This document shows, piece by piece, positions 47,610-58,707 of a stretch of 64,000 bases of DNA (its first letter is position 1; each line of letters begins with the position of its first letter). This DNA comes from Pholis gunnellus (lineage: Eukaryota > Chordata > Actinopteri > Perciformes > Pholidae): the NCBI GenBank assembly GCA_910591455.2, contig OU342816.1:21523702-21587701 (forward strand), given 5' to 3'. The notes under the pieces were generated by a model that was given only the letters and a program-made list of their open reading frames with translations, was not told where the DNA came from and ran no database searches. The position numbers and the translations under genes were made by a program.

Positions 47610-50600
47610 GTAAATGAGGAGGCTGTCCACCCTCCATCCTCAGACAGGACCGTCACTGGTTGTTCACCTGACATAATGTCATGACGTGCTTTAAGTACAC
47701 AGCACACTAACTAGAGGCCAGCATGTAAAGTACTATGACACCTCAATGGATTTTATTTTTTATTTAGTTCAGTTATTTCATCGTGATGATCCCCAAATTA
47801 ACATCATCGTTGACGTTCTTTTCATTTACAACCACATTGCTCTATTAGGGTGAAATCAACACTTAACTAAAGCTTTTATTCATTCACTCATTCACAGTGT
47901 CACCTTCCCTGCATGTAACAGATCGAGATCACCTGTCATCAGAAGGAACCGCCATATGTTGTGTACATATTCCATATTCATGTCACTTTTCCATGCATTC
48001 TGCCACCATTGCCTTGTGTCTTTTCCTTTTCAGCAACACTGTATTTTAAATATCAAAATTTGAATACCAACAGGTGGACAAAAATGAGCAGTAACAAAAC
48101 GAGCATTACCTTACGATAGGAGGACATAAGATAGGAGGACAGAGGATAGGAGGAAAGAGGATAGGAGGACAGAGGAAAGAGAGGAGGACAGAAGGAAAGA
48201 GGATAGGAGGACAGAGGACATTATATAGGAGGATAGAGGATAGGAGGAAAGAGAGGAGGACAGAGGACAGAAGGAAAGAGGATAGGAGGACAGGGTGACA
48301 GAGGAGGACAGGAGGAATGACTGATACTGTCTAGTGTTCTTTATTCCTCATAAACTTCACTCATAAATGTAATTTATTTTGTTAACATTGTAGATTTATT
48401 TCCAGTGAGATATTAATAACTTTATATAGTGACTTTGATGTTGTAAACATAACTGTAGAAACAATATTTAGATATATCTACATTATCAATAACTTCTAAT
48501 ACTGTTCTGAATTTATTTGTTTTTAAAATTGTATATACCTTTTGAAAACCGTTATTTAGCAGAAGAACCAAGTATTGATAAGAGTAGCCCCGTAGTTCTC
48601 TACATACCTGGAAAAGGAGGGCTGAGCTGAGGGCTGGTGGTTGCAACCTGCCACAAACCCCTAGATGCCACTAAAACGTACACACTGTCCCTTTAAATGT
48701 CAAAATTTGAATTCCAACACGTTGCCAAAAGTTTGAGGTAACAAAAGGATCATCATGTCCTGCAGGAGATCAGGTTTTCTCATCTAAAGCCACATATACT
48801 GAGCCCAGACACGCTTCATCCTACAGTGAGGAGCTGCTGCTCCAGAGTGCAGGTCCTGTACCACTGCTCTCCGCTGCAGCTGTGACACGTCTGTGGACTC
48901 ACCATCGTGTTCAAACCTGTCTAAGTCAAGTAACTGTTGACTGCTCACACCTGACTGCTAACTGATGCTAACCTGATTCCAGCTGATCCTGATACAGTAG
49001 ATGTAGGTGAGTGTAGGTGTCCTCTGGGCTGAGTGATGTTTGAGCTATGAAGACTATGCTCTGCTTTTACACATCTCTTGTAGAGAGTATGTTTATCTAT
49101 CACATGTTGGTTTGGTACAAATACAGTAGAGAGTTCAGACACATGTGAGATCACAGGCCACTCCCTGTTGTGCTTCTCCAAAAGGCTCTGAACTCTGTTG
49201 GAGATGGATGTCACCCAGCAGCTCCTCTGTTTGAGAGCAGGATCAGACAACTCACTTTGAAATCTAAGCAGTTCAACAGAAGTGTATTTCTTGAGGCTAT
49301 TTGACTCTTGAATGGTAAACTGGCACCTCATGGTACATTTAGTCTTTTTACTTTATGATTGTCTTTATGGTATTTTGCATATTTGACCATGTTTAGGTTA
49401 GTTGACTTCTGTTCTTTTAACTTATCTTTTATTCTCATGGTATTTTGTATATCTTATGTAAAGTATATGATGCTTTTATTAGTAGTGTATTGTGTTGAAT
49501 TAGTTCATCAAGGCAAATTTCAAACCAGTACAGTTTACTCATCTCAAGTTATTTTTACAAGCAGACCATTTTAATAATGTGTCTGTTGGGAGTTTATGAA
49601 GTCAGTCCTTGTTTTCTGAACCTTTTATTGAGCTTTGTTAATGGTAATGTAATGTCATCAAATTTGACATTACCTCGTCCTTGCGATGTTTCTACACAAC
49701 TTCCTGTTTGTAAGAAGTGCTGCAAATATTAAACTGTATGGAGTGCTGCAGGAATGAGTCCTAAAATCCAGGAAATGAGTCAGCAATTTTACACTTTGGG
49801 TTCCATCATCTCAAGTCAATGTGTTTGTGGTTAGACGTCTGAAACAGGTCTGTTGTTAAAAGAAGCTTTCATCTTCATCACTAAATACCCCTCTGGTGAG
49901 TTTAGTGTCTAAGTGAGACTAAACGTCCTCACTAGAACTCGAGTCCTCCTCTAGCTTAGTGCTGAAGACGTGAAGTCATGTGACCTTTAGAGACTAACGT
50001 TAGCTTTTTACTTCTGCTGATTGTAATCACGCTTTAAAAATCATAAAAGTGGTGTTCATAAGTGGAGATTATCTTGATGAAAAATACGTGCACATAAAAA
50101 CATTTGTTTGCCACACAGATTATTTTCTGCTATAAATCCAAAATCTAATGGAAACACTTCTATTGATTGTGGAGGAAACATAGTCTGTATATAAGAAGTG
50201 GAGGTAGTCATCATGACGTCACCCATTGGTTTGTGGACTGCCGTTTTGAAGCCTCAAGTTTGGTGATTTCGCTGTCGCCATCTTGTTTTTTTCCGCAACC
50301 AATAAACCGAAGTTACCATATTTGGACTGAATGACGTAGAGACGCTGTATACGGCTCAGTCACAGTAAGCCCCGCCCTAAAGCATACCCTACTTTATGGT
50401 CTGTTTGACTCTAAATGGACCATCATTTACTAAATGAACATCATGCTGTATTGAAGAAGACTTGAAACTAGAGATTGAGACCATAAACCCATGTTTACAA
50501 TGTTTACTGAGGTAATAAATCAAGAGAGAAGTAGAGTCATTTTCTCATAGACTTCTATACAACCAGAGGAGTCGCCCCCTGGTGGACATTAGAAATAATG

Positions 50601-53600
50601 CAGCTTTAACACATGAAGCTTTGACTTCACTCTGCAGAACTGGAGGTTGATCTAGGAGGGAACCATTGGGATGCTAACTTCCTGGTTAGCCTACAAAATT
50701 ACATCATCCCTGCAGCACTCTGTTGAGTCAATCATGTTTGCTAACCACAAATAGCATTGTCAACATTTCTAAAAATGCATCCCATTACCTTCACATTAAA
50801 ATGTTTTTACTGTGCAGTGATATCTCTACTCGTGAGTCACTACTCTGTAGCACTATCCCAGCAAACAGCTGAGCGAATCCTCTATTTATCCCACCACCAC
50901 ATACAGACGCTGCGGCGCTGCTACAGCCGCGTGAAGGAGCACGGCATCGGCAAAAGGAAGAGCAGCTACACCATAGAGCAGCTGGAGAAGGTGTTTGGCC
51001 AGGGAGGCTGGGACTCCCAGAGCTGTGCCCCGGTGCTGATCAACAGCAGCGGGCTGTATCAGGAGATGGAGTCTGACGGCAGCACCCTGGAAGACTTCTC
51101 CCAGGAGGACTGGTGCAACCAGGTGCTGGACTCGGCCTTCCAGGAGGGGGACATGGAGACTGGTGAGTGTGTTAGCATGGAGTGGGCAGATAGCAATGAA
51201 AGACACAGAAATATTGAGTTTAAGCTTGCGTGCGTGTGTGTGTGTGTGTGTGTGTGTATGTTTTTCTCTCTAGAAGAAATCCAGCTGCCTAAAAACCGAG
51301 CTCTGCAGATTCAAATAGAGCTGTCAGAACAGATCCAGTAAGTCAACTATAACAAAGTTAACTGAATATGTCTGATATAAAGCTGTAAGTTGTGAATCAT
51401 GTGAAATTGCTTTTGCAAAGACAACTCTGTAATGTGTCTGACATTCCTCTGAATGGGATGTGTCCCAGTTAGTTCTCAGTCTGCCAGTTGACACAGGTCA
51501 GGACCCGATATCCCAAAGCTCATTAGTTACAGATGAGGATGATTTGAGTCCATAAACATACAATAGAACAAAGATGAACTCAGCTTAAAGATATTCATAG
51601 AAATTAGTTGGATTTCAGATCTGTTCCATGTGCAGCGCTGCTACCACGAGGAGTCACAGAAGCTATCTCCTGTCTATAATGCATTATAATCTGCTCATAG
51701 CACTCTATAATTATTGTTATAAGCACTCACACATATTCATAATGCTTTATAACAATAATCTGAACACGTATACAGTCAAGTATTCTAATACTTCATCATT
51801 GCTGGTCACTTACTACCATTACTACCTTTTTATAATTCTCATAGTTGTAATACATTGTAATCTATAAAGTTTTTTTCTAAAGCTTATGTTTGTCCGTTTA
51901 TTAGACAGAACATATTTAGACTGGAAAGGAGAGTGAGGGGACTCGAGCACCCCATCACTTTTATAATGTATTCTAATCACTGTTATAAAGAATTATGATG
52001 TGATAATTAGTTACTCTAAGTGGTCAGTGACATAAAATCTATGCAAGAACAACACTGGAACATTGTAAAATTAATTTGTACTTGACTTAAGAGAGCAAAC
52101 TCAGTCACAGCAGTAGGTCGACAGGTGCATGAGAGAAAACTTCTGTTGAGAATATAGAACAGAAAAACGTCTCAATGTCTCTGAATGCAAGTGAAGAAGA
52201 TTTAGTTCTTGTTCTATACTTGACTTAAAGCAACAATGAGCACTTTGAGTAACTTACAATCACATTATACTGCTTAATAACAGTGATTATAATGTGTTGT
52301 GAAAAGATAATAATGTGATACAACTATGGGAATTCCATATCCTTGCAAAAAAACATTGTCAGTAAGTGACCAACAATTATGAAATATTATGATACTTGAC
52401 CTCATAATTTGTTATAAAATCCTTTATTATGTGTTAAGACAACTGTAATAAAGCATTATGAATATTTATGAGTGCTTATTACTATACATATACAGTGCTA
52501 TAAGCAGATCATAACGCATTATAAGTAATGTAATGGGCCCCGTAGAAGTTACCCAGAGGTTTTTAAACCCTACTCATGAGGGCTGTCAGGAATCTCCACA
52601 TTCTCTTGTGGTACATTTGTACTTTCGCCTCTGTTTACTGTGTCAAAGGCCATTGAATAGTTCATAGAGGCTAACAAGATGCTACTCATTTAGTCTGACA
52701 TTTAGTCTCGGCTTCTTTATCACTTTTCACAAAGGTAATAGTGATTTATTGCTGCGTCATAATTCTGTACCCTGGGTTCTCTGCAGAAAAAGGGAGACGA
52801 TGCAGACTGTGATGCGCATCCTGGAGTCGGTGCAGCTGAAATGGGAGCACTTCCAGACATGGACAGAGTTTTCTCGGCTGCACCTGTCCAACAAGCTGGC
52901 CATCTTCGGCGTGGGCTACAACACGCGCTGGCGCGAGGACGTGCGGTACCACTATGCCGAAATCAGCTCGCAGGTGCCGCTGGGCAAGAGGCTCCGCGAG
53001 TACTTCAACCCAGAGAAGCCCGAGGGCCGCGTCGTCATGACCAGGGTCCAGAAGATGAACTGGAAGAACGTCTACTACAAGTTCCTGGACATCACCATCA
53101 GCGAGGCGCGCTGCCTGGAGCTGCACATGGAGGTGGACTGGATCCCTGTGTCCCAGTCTAGGGCGGCGGGCTGCGGCAAGGGCACATCCCACTACCTCCT
53201 TCCTGGGGACATCCCCAAGGCGTACGGACTATACGCCATCGGCTACGAGGCGGCGTCGCCCTTTCACGACGCCGCTCACACCTTTCCCTGGGGCGACACC
53301 GAAGACCGCAGCTCGCCTCGGCGCGAGTCGGCGAACGGAGCGCAGAGTCAGGCCGACGGAGAAGGTCCGGAGAGGTGGGACAGGACTAGGGAAGTCACTT
53401 ACTGCTACCTGGGCATAGCGGAGGAGAGGACCATACAGCAGAGTCTCTTCCAGCACTTCCAGGGCTCCGGCAAACACTACGCCCACAGCGAACCCTCCGG
53501 CGTGACGCGTTTCCTGCAGGAGAACTGCCGCGGCGCCGTCGCGAATCAGAACGGGGACGGGGCCGAGGACTCATCGCAGCGTTTTGCCATTTACATCAAA

Positions 53601-53705
53601 TTCATCGAGGTGGAGCTGGACTTCCTCTCGGCCGGCTCCCTGCTGGAGTGCCTGGAGACGGCCGTCGGCTGTCCCTTGAAATACAACAACAAAGAAACGT
53701 CGTAA
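47178..53705 (+). CDS. msantd2: Myb/SANT-like DNA-binding domain-containing protein 2 (four exons, complete)
   Basis: Coding exons are 47178-47609, 50907-51162, 51274-51337 and 52787-53705; joined they give 556 residues and a TAA stop. All introns are GT-AG with phases 0, 1 and 2 that restore one frame. The protein matches human MSANTD2 (559 residues) along most of its length. It has a Ser/Pro-rich N-terminus with the conserved LKIPKTEV; a Myb/SANT-like (trihelix-type) domain at residues about 75-165, starting GMSWTPSETNALIAVWGNER with the expected Trp at 78 and 90; a less conserved acidic linker; and a long C-terminal region, including LHLSNKLAIFG and KMNWKNVYYKF, ending CPLKYNN. A nuclear DNA-binding role is inferred from the domain; the biological function is poorly known. 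The start at 47178 matches the mammalian Met-Ala-Ala; an in-frame Met 54 codons upstream leads only non-conserved sequence. Confidence 0.95.
48112..48315 (+). repeat. GATAGGAGGACAGAG-type tandem array
   Basis: About 200 bp of imperfect purine-rich units mixing GATAGGAGGA, CAGAGGA and AAGAGGA words, inside msantd2 intron 1. Unit length varies (about 14-16 bp). Confidence 0.9.
49741..50735 (+). repeat. Dispersed repeat C, copy 2, interrupted
   Basis: Aligns with 35238-35800 on both sides of an insertion. The left part runs GAGTGCTGCAGGAATGAGTCC to TTGTGGAGGAAAC (to 50179); the right part resumes at GGAGGGAACCATTGG (50655) and ends CCCTGCAGCACTCTG, an inverted match of the left end. The 475 bp between are repeat B. 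Confidence 0.75.
50180..50654 (+). mobile_element. Dispersed repeat B, copy 3, inserted in repeat C
   Basis: Starts ATAGTCTGTATATAAGAAGT and matches the copies at 17424 and 27425. Flanks GGAGGAAAC (50171-50179) and GGAGGGAAC (50655-50663) look like a target duplication with one mismatch, while repeat C at 35.2 kb has a single GGAGGGAAC at the same point. There are no clear inverted ends and no coding capacity, so the class is uncertain. Confidence 0.7.
50907..51162 (+). CDS. msantd2: msantd2 exon 2
   Basis: Residues 145-229 plus one base: completes the SANT-like domain (TLRRCYSRVKEHGIGKRKSS) and continues through the conserved VFGQGGWDSQ and LINSSGLYQE segments to an acidic linker. Acceptor ATACAG, donor GTGAGT, phase 1. 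Confidence 0.93.
51163..51273 (+). other. msantd2: msantd2 intron 2, very short with (TG)n next to the acceptor
   Basis: Only 111 bp. A TG tract at about 51232-51256 is followed by ATGTTTTTCTCTCTAG, so the polypyrimidine tract is short and preceded by UG repeats. Confidence 0.9.
51274..51337 (+). CDS. msantd2: msantd2 exon 3 (64 nt)
   Basis: Encodes EEIQLPKNRALQIQIELSEQ and part of the next codons, between phase 1 and phase 2 introns; donor GTAAGT. The same position in the human protein carries a similar basic/acidic segment (EIPVTKRTLKIKQE). Skipping it would shift the frame, since 64 is not a multiple of three. Confidence 0.9.
51338..52786 (+). other. msantd2: msantd2 intron 3
   Basis: 1449 bp, mostly taken up by a foldback element (51650-52556). 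Confidence 0.9.
51650..52556. mobile_element. Foldback element with long imperfect inverted ends
   Basis: The left arm (about 51655-51830) and the reverse complement of the right arm (about 52350-52550) align over some 170-200 bp. Shared blocks: TAATGCATTATAATCTGCTC against TAATGCGTTATGATCTGCTT, ATTCATAATGCTTTAT in both, and TTGCTGGTCACTTACT against TTGTTGGTCACTTACT. The roughly 500-bp centre is AT-rich and non-coding. It is a MITE-like or foldback DNA element; target duplications are unclear. Confidence 0.75.
52787..53705 (+). CDS. msantd2: msantd2 exon 4 (terminal coding exon)
   Basis: Encodes residues 252-556 plus stop, starting KRETMQTVMRILESVQLKWE after the acceptor CTGCAG. It holds the large conserved C-terminal region, a variable stretch (about residues 385-430, SSPRRESANGAQSQ) and the final conserved IYIKFIEVELDFLSAGSLLE. 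GC content and CpG are high, in contrast to the introns. Confidence 0.95.
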
Positions 53706-54414
53706 CAACACTCTGCGTTTCGCACTTTGTATCGACTAAAGATACGATAAGCAAAGCGTTCCAGCCAGCGAGGCAACATGAAAGGTGATTGACGATAAAG
53801 CGGATTTATTGTGCAGAGATGCGGGAACGCTAACTTAAGTATTACAGAGCTGCAACATCCAAGAAGTATGTACTTATTATTTAAGGCTTATGTGCACTAC
53901 AAAGGTTTCTGCTGCTCGTTTAGTGTAGATAAGTATTGCCTCATCAGGGAGCGTGGGGTTGGCTAGGTGACTACTGCAGCATGCATCCGTCTACCTCAGT
54001 AGGATGTAGCGAACAAGGCAGCGAGGGGACCACGGTCTGGATTTAGTCTAAAATCTGCCTTTACTGTGACTGTTGAGCTGCGGACCTGAACTCAGAAAAG
54101 CATGGAAGAGTAGCGTGCTGGTTTATGCCTTATGTTTTTGCACGTGTTACCGGGCTGCAGCTGGGGGATGCTTCATGCAGATTAGGTGGTATCGACCAAT
54201 GCGGATACCTGGGAACACTGGGTGCACTAACACAACCGCCGGTTGGCCGTGGTTTCCTCTCCATTTCAATTCAGCACAGTAAACCACACGTGCCGCCTGA
54301 TGCCGACCTGTCACAGCGGCTTTGTGCAGCCAGTAAATGTAACGTCACGTGTGCCGACGGCGCTGTAAATACTGCAGACTAATGGAAACTTTCTCACGCT
54401 GCTTATCATTCGTT

Positions 54415-54815
54415 ATCTGTAGAGATGTTCTGATACCTGAACCAATACAGAGTATCGATCTGATACCAGTGCTTTGCAAACAAAAAGATCCAAATATGAT
54501 TATGTTTTAAGTGATATGATGCTATCATTGATGTATGGCCTGGCTCAGGTTAATCCTTTTCTAAAGCAAATACATACAGAGAATGAAAGCCACTTCCTAC
54601 TGAAAGAATAATTTAAATAAATACATCTAGAGATAAATAACAATTCCTTAAATATATTGTTAAAGTGCAGCCGCGATAATAGTAGGGTTACAGTAGTAAA
54701 AGGTTGTGCACGGATGTTTTTTGTCATGATGGTTGGTATGATAACGTGACGCCTGATCGGTGCACAGGCTCTCGTACCGGCCGATACCCTCCGACATGTT
54801 AAGCTGTATCGGAGG
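54415..54815. repeat. Degenerate GATACC/CGGCCGATA-type element
   Basis: GATGTTCTGATACCTGAACC at the left and CGTACCGGCCGATACCCTCC with TGATCGGTGCAC at the right resemble the ends of a common fish DNA element (TIRs of the GATGCACCGATC type). It lies within the predicted msantd2 3' UTR. Decayed; low certainty. Confidence 0.4.
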
Positions 54816-56243
54816 CATTTTCACTGGGCTCTGAGAGGATTCAATGAAACTTCATCACAGCATACTGTACCACCTGCTGCTGTGTGCTCGGCCTTCTCAC
54901 TGTCTTTGTTGCATGGTCTTTCATAGCTCTCATGCACATTCTCATGCCTGACTAGCTCGGTGGTATTTAGAGTGAGATATTCTGGAATAGGGCATAATTC
55001 ATGTACTCCTTGTGTTGTTTGTGTCATGGTATCAGCTGAAGAAGACAAATCCCTGATATTAAGCCGATGTGTGTTGGAGGTGTGAATCTTACTCACAATT
55101 ACATTTTGATTCACCTGTCAGCGATTCTCTGGATTCGATGCATCGCATCCTCAACATTCAGAACTACTGCTCATGGCTACTTCTTCATCAGTTAATACAA
55201 GCAGTCAGATTCATCTGAACTAGCTTTTTATTTAGAAAGTGCTTTCAACAGTCTCATGAAAAACCAGCATCTGTGTGAGCCGCCTCAGTACATAAAGATG
55301 ACTAAGCATAAGTTCCTATGCAGACCGTTCCAGGTGTGCTGTAATCTACAGAAATAAGGACTTCACATAGCGGCTCTGGATGCCTTTGAAGTTTTACACC
55401 GCGTGAATTAGCCTAGCGGCTAGCGATGCTTTCCTGACTCATTGCTCTTATTTTACTTGGTGAACAGAACAACACCATGTTTGAACTGCAGCCTGCAAGC
55501 CCATTTTTAAAAGCCCAACATTGTTGAAACAGAGCAGCTAATAATCGTTGCGAGACAAGTGTGTGAACACCGTCTCTGTGCAAAGCTCTGCCCTCGGTGA
55601 AACGCCAGCGGAGGGAGAGAGAGAGAAAGTAGTGCGGCAGGAAACGACAGCAAAGCGCAGGACACACTCACACTGAGCTGGAAGGAAACCAAACTCCGAT
55701 AATGTCCCGTCACTCCATCGTCCGCATCACGATGCTCTTAGAATGGACAAGTGTCCACTGCTCTGTGATACGTGTTGGTGGGCAGATCTTTGGAGCATCT
55801 CTAGCTGCAGCGCTGGGTTGAGGGTGTCAGGAGACCAACACACTCCTCTCATGGGTGTGCACCGGGCCTGGAGCACTGAGCTACTTCTAGTCGGTTTCAG
55901 ACATTAATCTGCAGGGTGAACTCATCCTTGACCTGTAACTTTATGATATGATTCCTGAGGTTATGTGCAATGTGCCAGGAGAGGACTAGTGTAGAGAAGA
56001 ATCAAAAAAGGGAGAAGTCCATATTGAATCTATGTATATGAAATCTACCTTAAATATATATATATATTTAAAAATATCGATGTTCTTGAGCATTCCGGCT
56101 TTTGCAAACTTGCAATGTTTATTTGTTTGGGTATACAGTATATGAAGATGAATATGATATTTTCTATTTTATTGGTTGACACCACGTCTTGTATGCGATT
56201 GTTTTGAAGTCACCGTCTTGTATGTTTACATGTTTGAAAAAAC

Positions 56244-56249
56244 AATAAA
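56244..56249 (+). terminator. Poly(A) signal AATAAA, probable end of msantd2
   Basis: Canonical hexamer followed within about 60 bp by a GT-rich stretch (TGCTGCGTGTTTGTTTG, about 56291), the usual downstream element. Other AATAAA-like hexamers occur earlier in AT-rich sequence. Confidence 0.55.
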
Positions 56250-58289
56250 TGGAGCGCTCACTGTCATGTGACACACGGTGAGAACGGGCTGCTGCGTGTT
56301 TGTTTGAGCTCACATTAGGATCTCTTCATTTAGAAAATGTGACACATGTACAGCTGCATCATGCTGTCCTCAATAATGTAATATTCTATGTTCAAATGAA
56401 AACCTGGAGTGGTGCAATACAAACGTCCAGGTTCACCAAGGTGACAGACTGAAGACGTCTGATGTTTCACAAAATAACAGTCGGGACAAAAAAAGCTCCA
56501 CAAACATCTGTAGAATCATCGTTTTATTCATATATTAAGAGGACAAATGTCTGAGGGTGTATTTAGGCCATTGGTAAAAAAAATAAGAATAATACGGAGC
56601 AGGGTCATATTATGGGAAAAAAACGTTGATGTTCTCAAAGATTAAAGTGGCAAATTTAAGACAGAAAACTCACATTTTGCAAGATTACGTATTGATTACC
56701 TCAACTCAGATGTGGACTTTTCATAAGGATGGCAACCTTCTTGTATCGAATCATGATGTCCTGATTATGAGGAATACGTCTAAGAAACGTCTGCCTATGT
56801 GGACAGAATAAAATGACATTCTGATGTGTTGTCATAATTAAACATAATGGAAAACCTAATGTCGATACGGCATCCTGATAAACAAGAGAATTTAAAAATG
56901 GCTCCTTATGTGAGAAAGGTTGGTGACCCCTGATGCAGAGCATCAATCCCTGTGTGATGAGAAATGTCAGGATGAAGCTGCAGCAGCTGAGGACCGCGTT
57001 GATGCTCAGGACCGTAACTCACCCACGTCACCAGGAGATGGACACAGAGAGCTGCTGCTGAGTGGAACTGACTTCAATTCCTTCACTGTGGAGGAAAGAG
57101 ATCGGCTCTGAAAGGCATTAATACCTGATTAAGAAGAAAGCAGGGGGACCGATGCGGAGAGCTGACTCATAACTCAAAGGGTCCTCTGGGGGGGGGGGGG
57201 CACAATAACACAATGACACAACGTGTGGATGTGATGTATGTGCAGAGAGACAGCAATGCCACTGACCTTTTACAAACCTCGCCTTTAGATCAATTCTCTG
57301 TTTTTGTTTCATCACGACTTCAACAAACATGTGACATTAGAGCCAGGGAAGGGAATGAATGCACCACATAGGTGTCACACATATTAACATGCATGCTGCG
57401 CCTTTTGTAATGAACAAAGTGTCTGACTCAGTCAGTCAATAATTAATGTTACATTATATTTACACTGTAGGTCCAACATATTTCTGAGACAATGATCGAA
57501 ATGACACACAACGTGAATAAATATTCCATTATAACTTGTTGTATATTTGATGTGTAATAACATGAACAGAATATAAATAATCTACATTACTGTTTTGTCA
57601 TCAAAGCATGATGGATCAAACTCGTACTGTTTGTGAGCTGCAGAGAGTAATATAGAGGTGAACTCCTCTGAAACATGGTAACATGACCTGAAGCCAAATC
57701 AAACCCGAAGTGATCAAAGTGTCCTCTACTGCAGCCTGTGTGTCTCTGTCCAGAAGGAGGAGGACAGCACGTTGATCAGTGAGCATGTCTCTGGTCTATA
57801 AACCAGTTTATCCTCTACTCCAGTGTCCTCCATTTCACCCAAACTATTAACCAAATTGTTCTTCTTTATGTTGAGAGAAACCAACCGTTTAAATTCTAAA
57901 TGCTCAGGGTGACACATAAACTACAACTAGTTTCTGCAGGCTGGTCCAGCCGCACGTCAGAAGAGCTTGTGTTGAATTAGCAAACATGAGCAGTAGGAGG
58001 ACACTGCACATCAGCACCCCTGCCTCTCTGCAGCCTGTCATGCTCAGGAATAGCAAGAGCAAACACTGTTCACTGCATGTTGGTGCTGTTCACTAGCTGG
58101 TCTAGTGTTGCACTTGAGACCTTGGTAATATCTTCTTTGTGGGTATGAATGCGGTGCTGTTCCTCATTGTAGGATGTCCTGTGGATATAATACAAATGGA
58201 GCTCCAAAGGTGCAAGACAGGTTGACTATATGCACCGTGGGCTGTAGACTCTTAGAAAATACCTTTAATGTTGAATGTTAAATGCTCAG

Positions 58290-58490
58290 AGCTGCAACTA
58301 TTGGTCGACTTGTCGATTAGTTCATTGACAGAAAAATAATGGCCAGCTATTTTGATGATAGGTTCCTCATTTAAGACATTTTTCATGGAAAATGGCAGAA
58401 AATGTGTTTTTTAGCCTTTTGGGACCAAACAAGACTTGTAAACATCACCTTGGACTTTGAGAAACTGATGGACATGTTTCACTCTTAAAT
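58290..58490. repeat. Dispersed fish repeat fragment (GCTGCAACTA type)
   Basis: GAGCTGCAACTATTGGTCGA, GTCGATTAGTTCATTGACAG, GGCAGAAAATGTG and CACCTTGGACTTTGAGAAAC follow the order of a common teleost interspersed repeat. A related inverted fragment is at 62517-62668. Confidence 0.6.
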
Positions 58491-58659
58491 CAGATGAATC
58501 TGCTGAACGTAATCGTGAGTTGATTTACAAAGTTCATAATGAATGTTAATGCTCACTGAGTGTGTATGTGTGTAAATATGTATATATTCAAAATGATCTA
58601 TTGCAATGTGCCTATATGTGAGTGCTGCATATTCATATATAAAACAGACCTGCTGTGTG

Positions 58660-58663
<4 letters not shown>

Positions 58664-58704
<41 letters not shown>
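58664..58704. repeat. (TA)n microsatellite
   Basis: 41 bp of pure TA. Confidence 0.95.

Positions 58705-58707
<3 letters not shown>

Larger units (their letters stand above)
47610..50906 (+). other. msantd2: msantd2 intron 1
   Basis: 3297 bp, splitting the SANT-like domain between ERMK and TLRRCYSRVK. It holds a 16-bp-type purine-rich array and the nested repeats C and B. No other gene is evident. Confidence 0.9.
53706..56265 (+). other. msantd2: msantd2 3' UTR (predicted)
   Basis: About 2.5 kb from the stop to just past the AATAAA at 56244. Open frames inside have no family character. Length and end are inferred from the poly(A) signal only. Confidence 0.55.

Noticed and set aside
47285..47707. 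140-codon minus-strand frame opposite msantd2 exon 1
   Set aside because: Shadow of the GC-rich exon; no family resemblance.
50757..50906. Open frame extending upstream of msantd2 exon 2
   Set aside because: The CAG acceptor at 50904-50906 joins exon 1 in phase and the upstream residues have no counterpart in MSANTD2; it is intron read-through.
52746..53192. 148-codon minus-strand frame opposite msantd2 exon 4
   Set aside because: Shadow of the GC-rich coding exon; the plus strand has clear family conservation.
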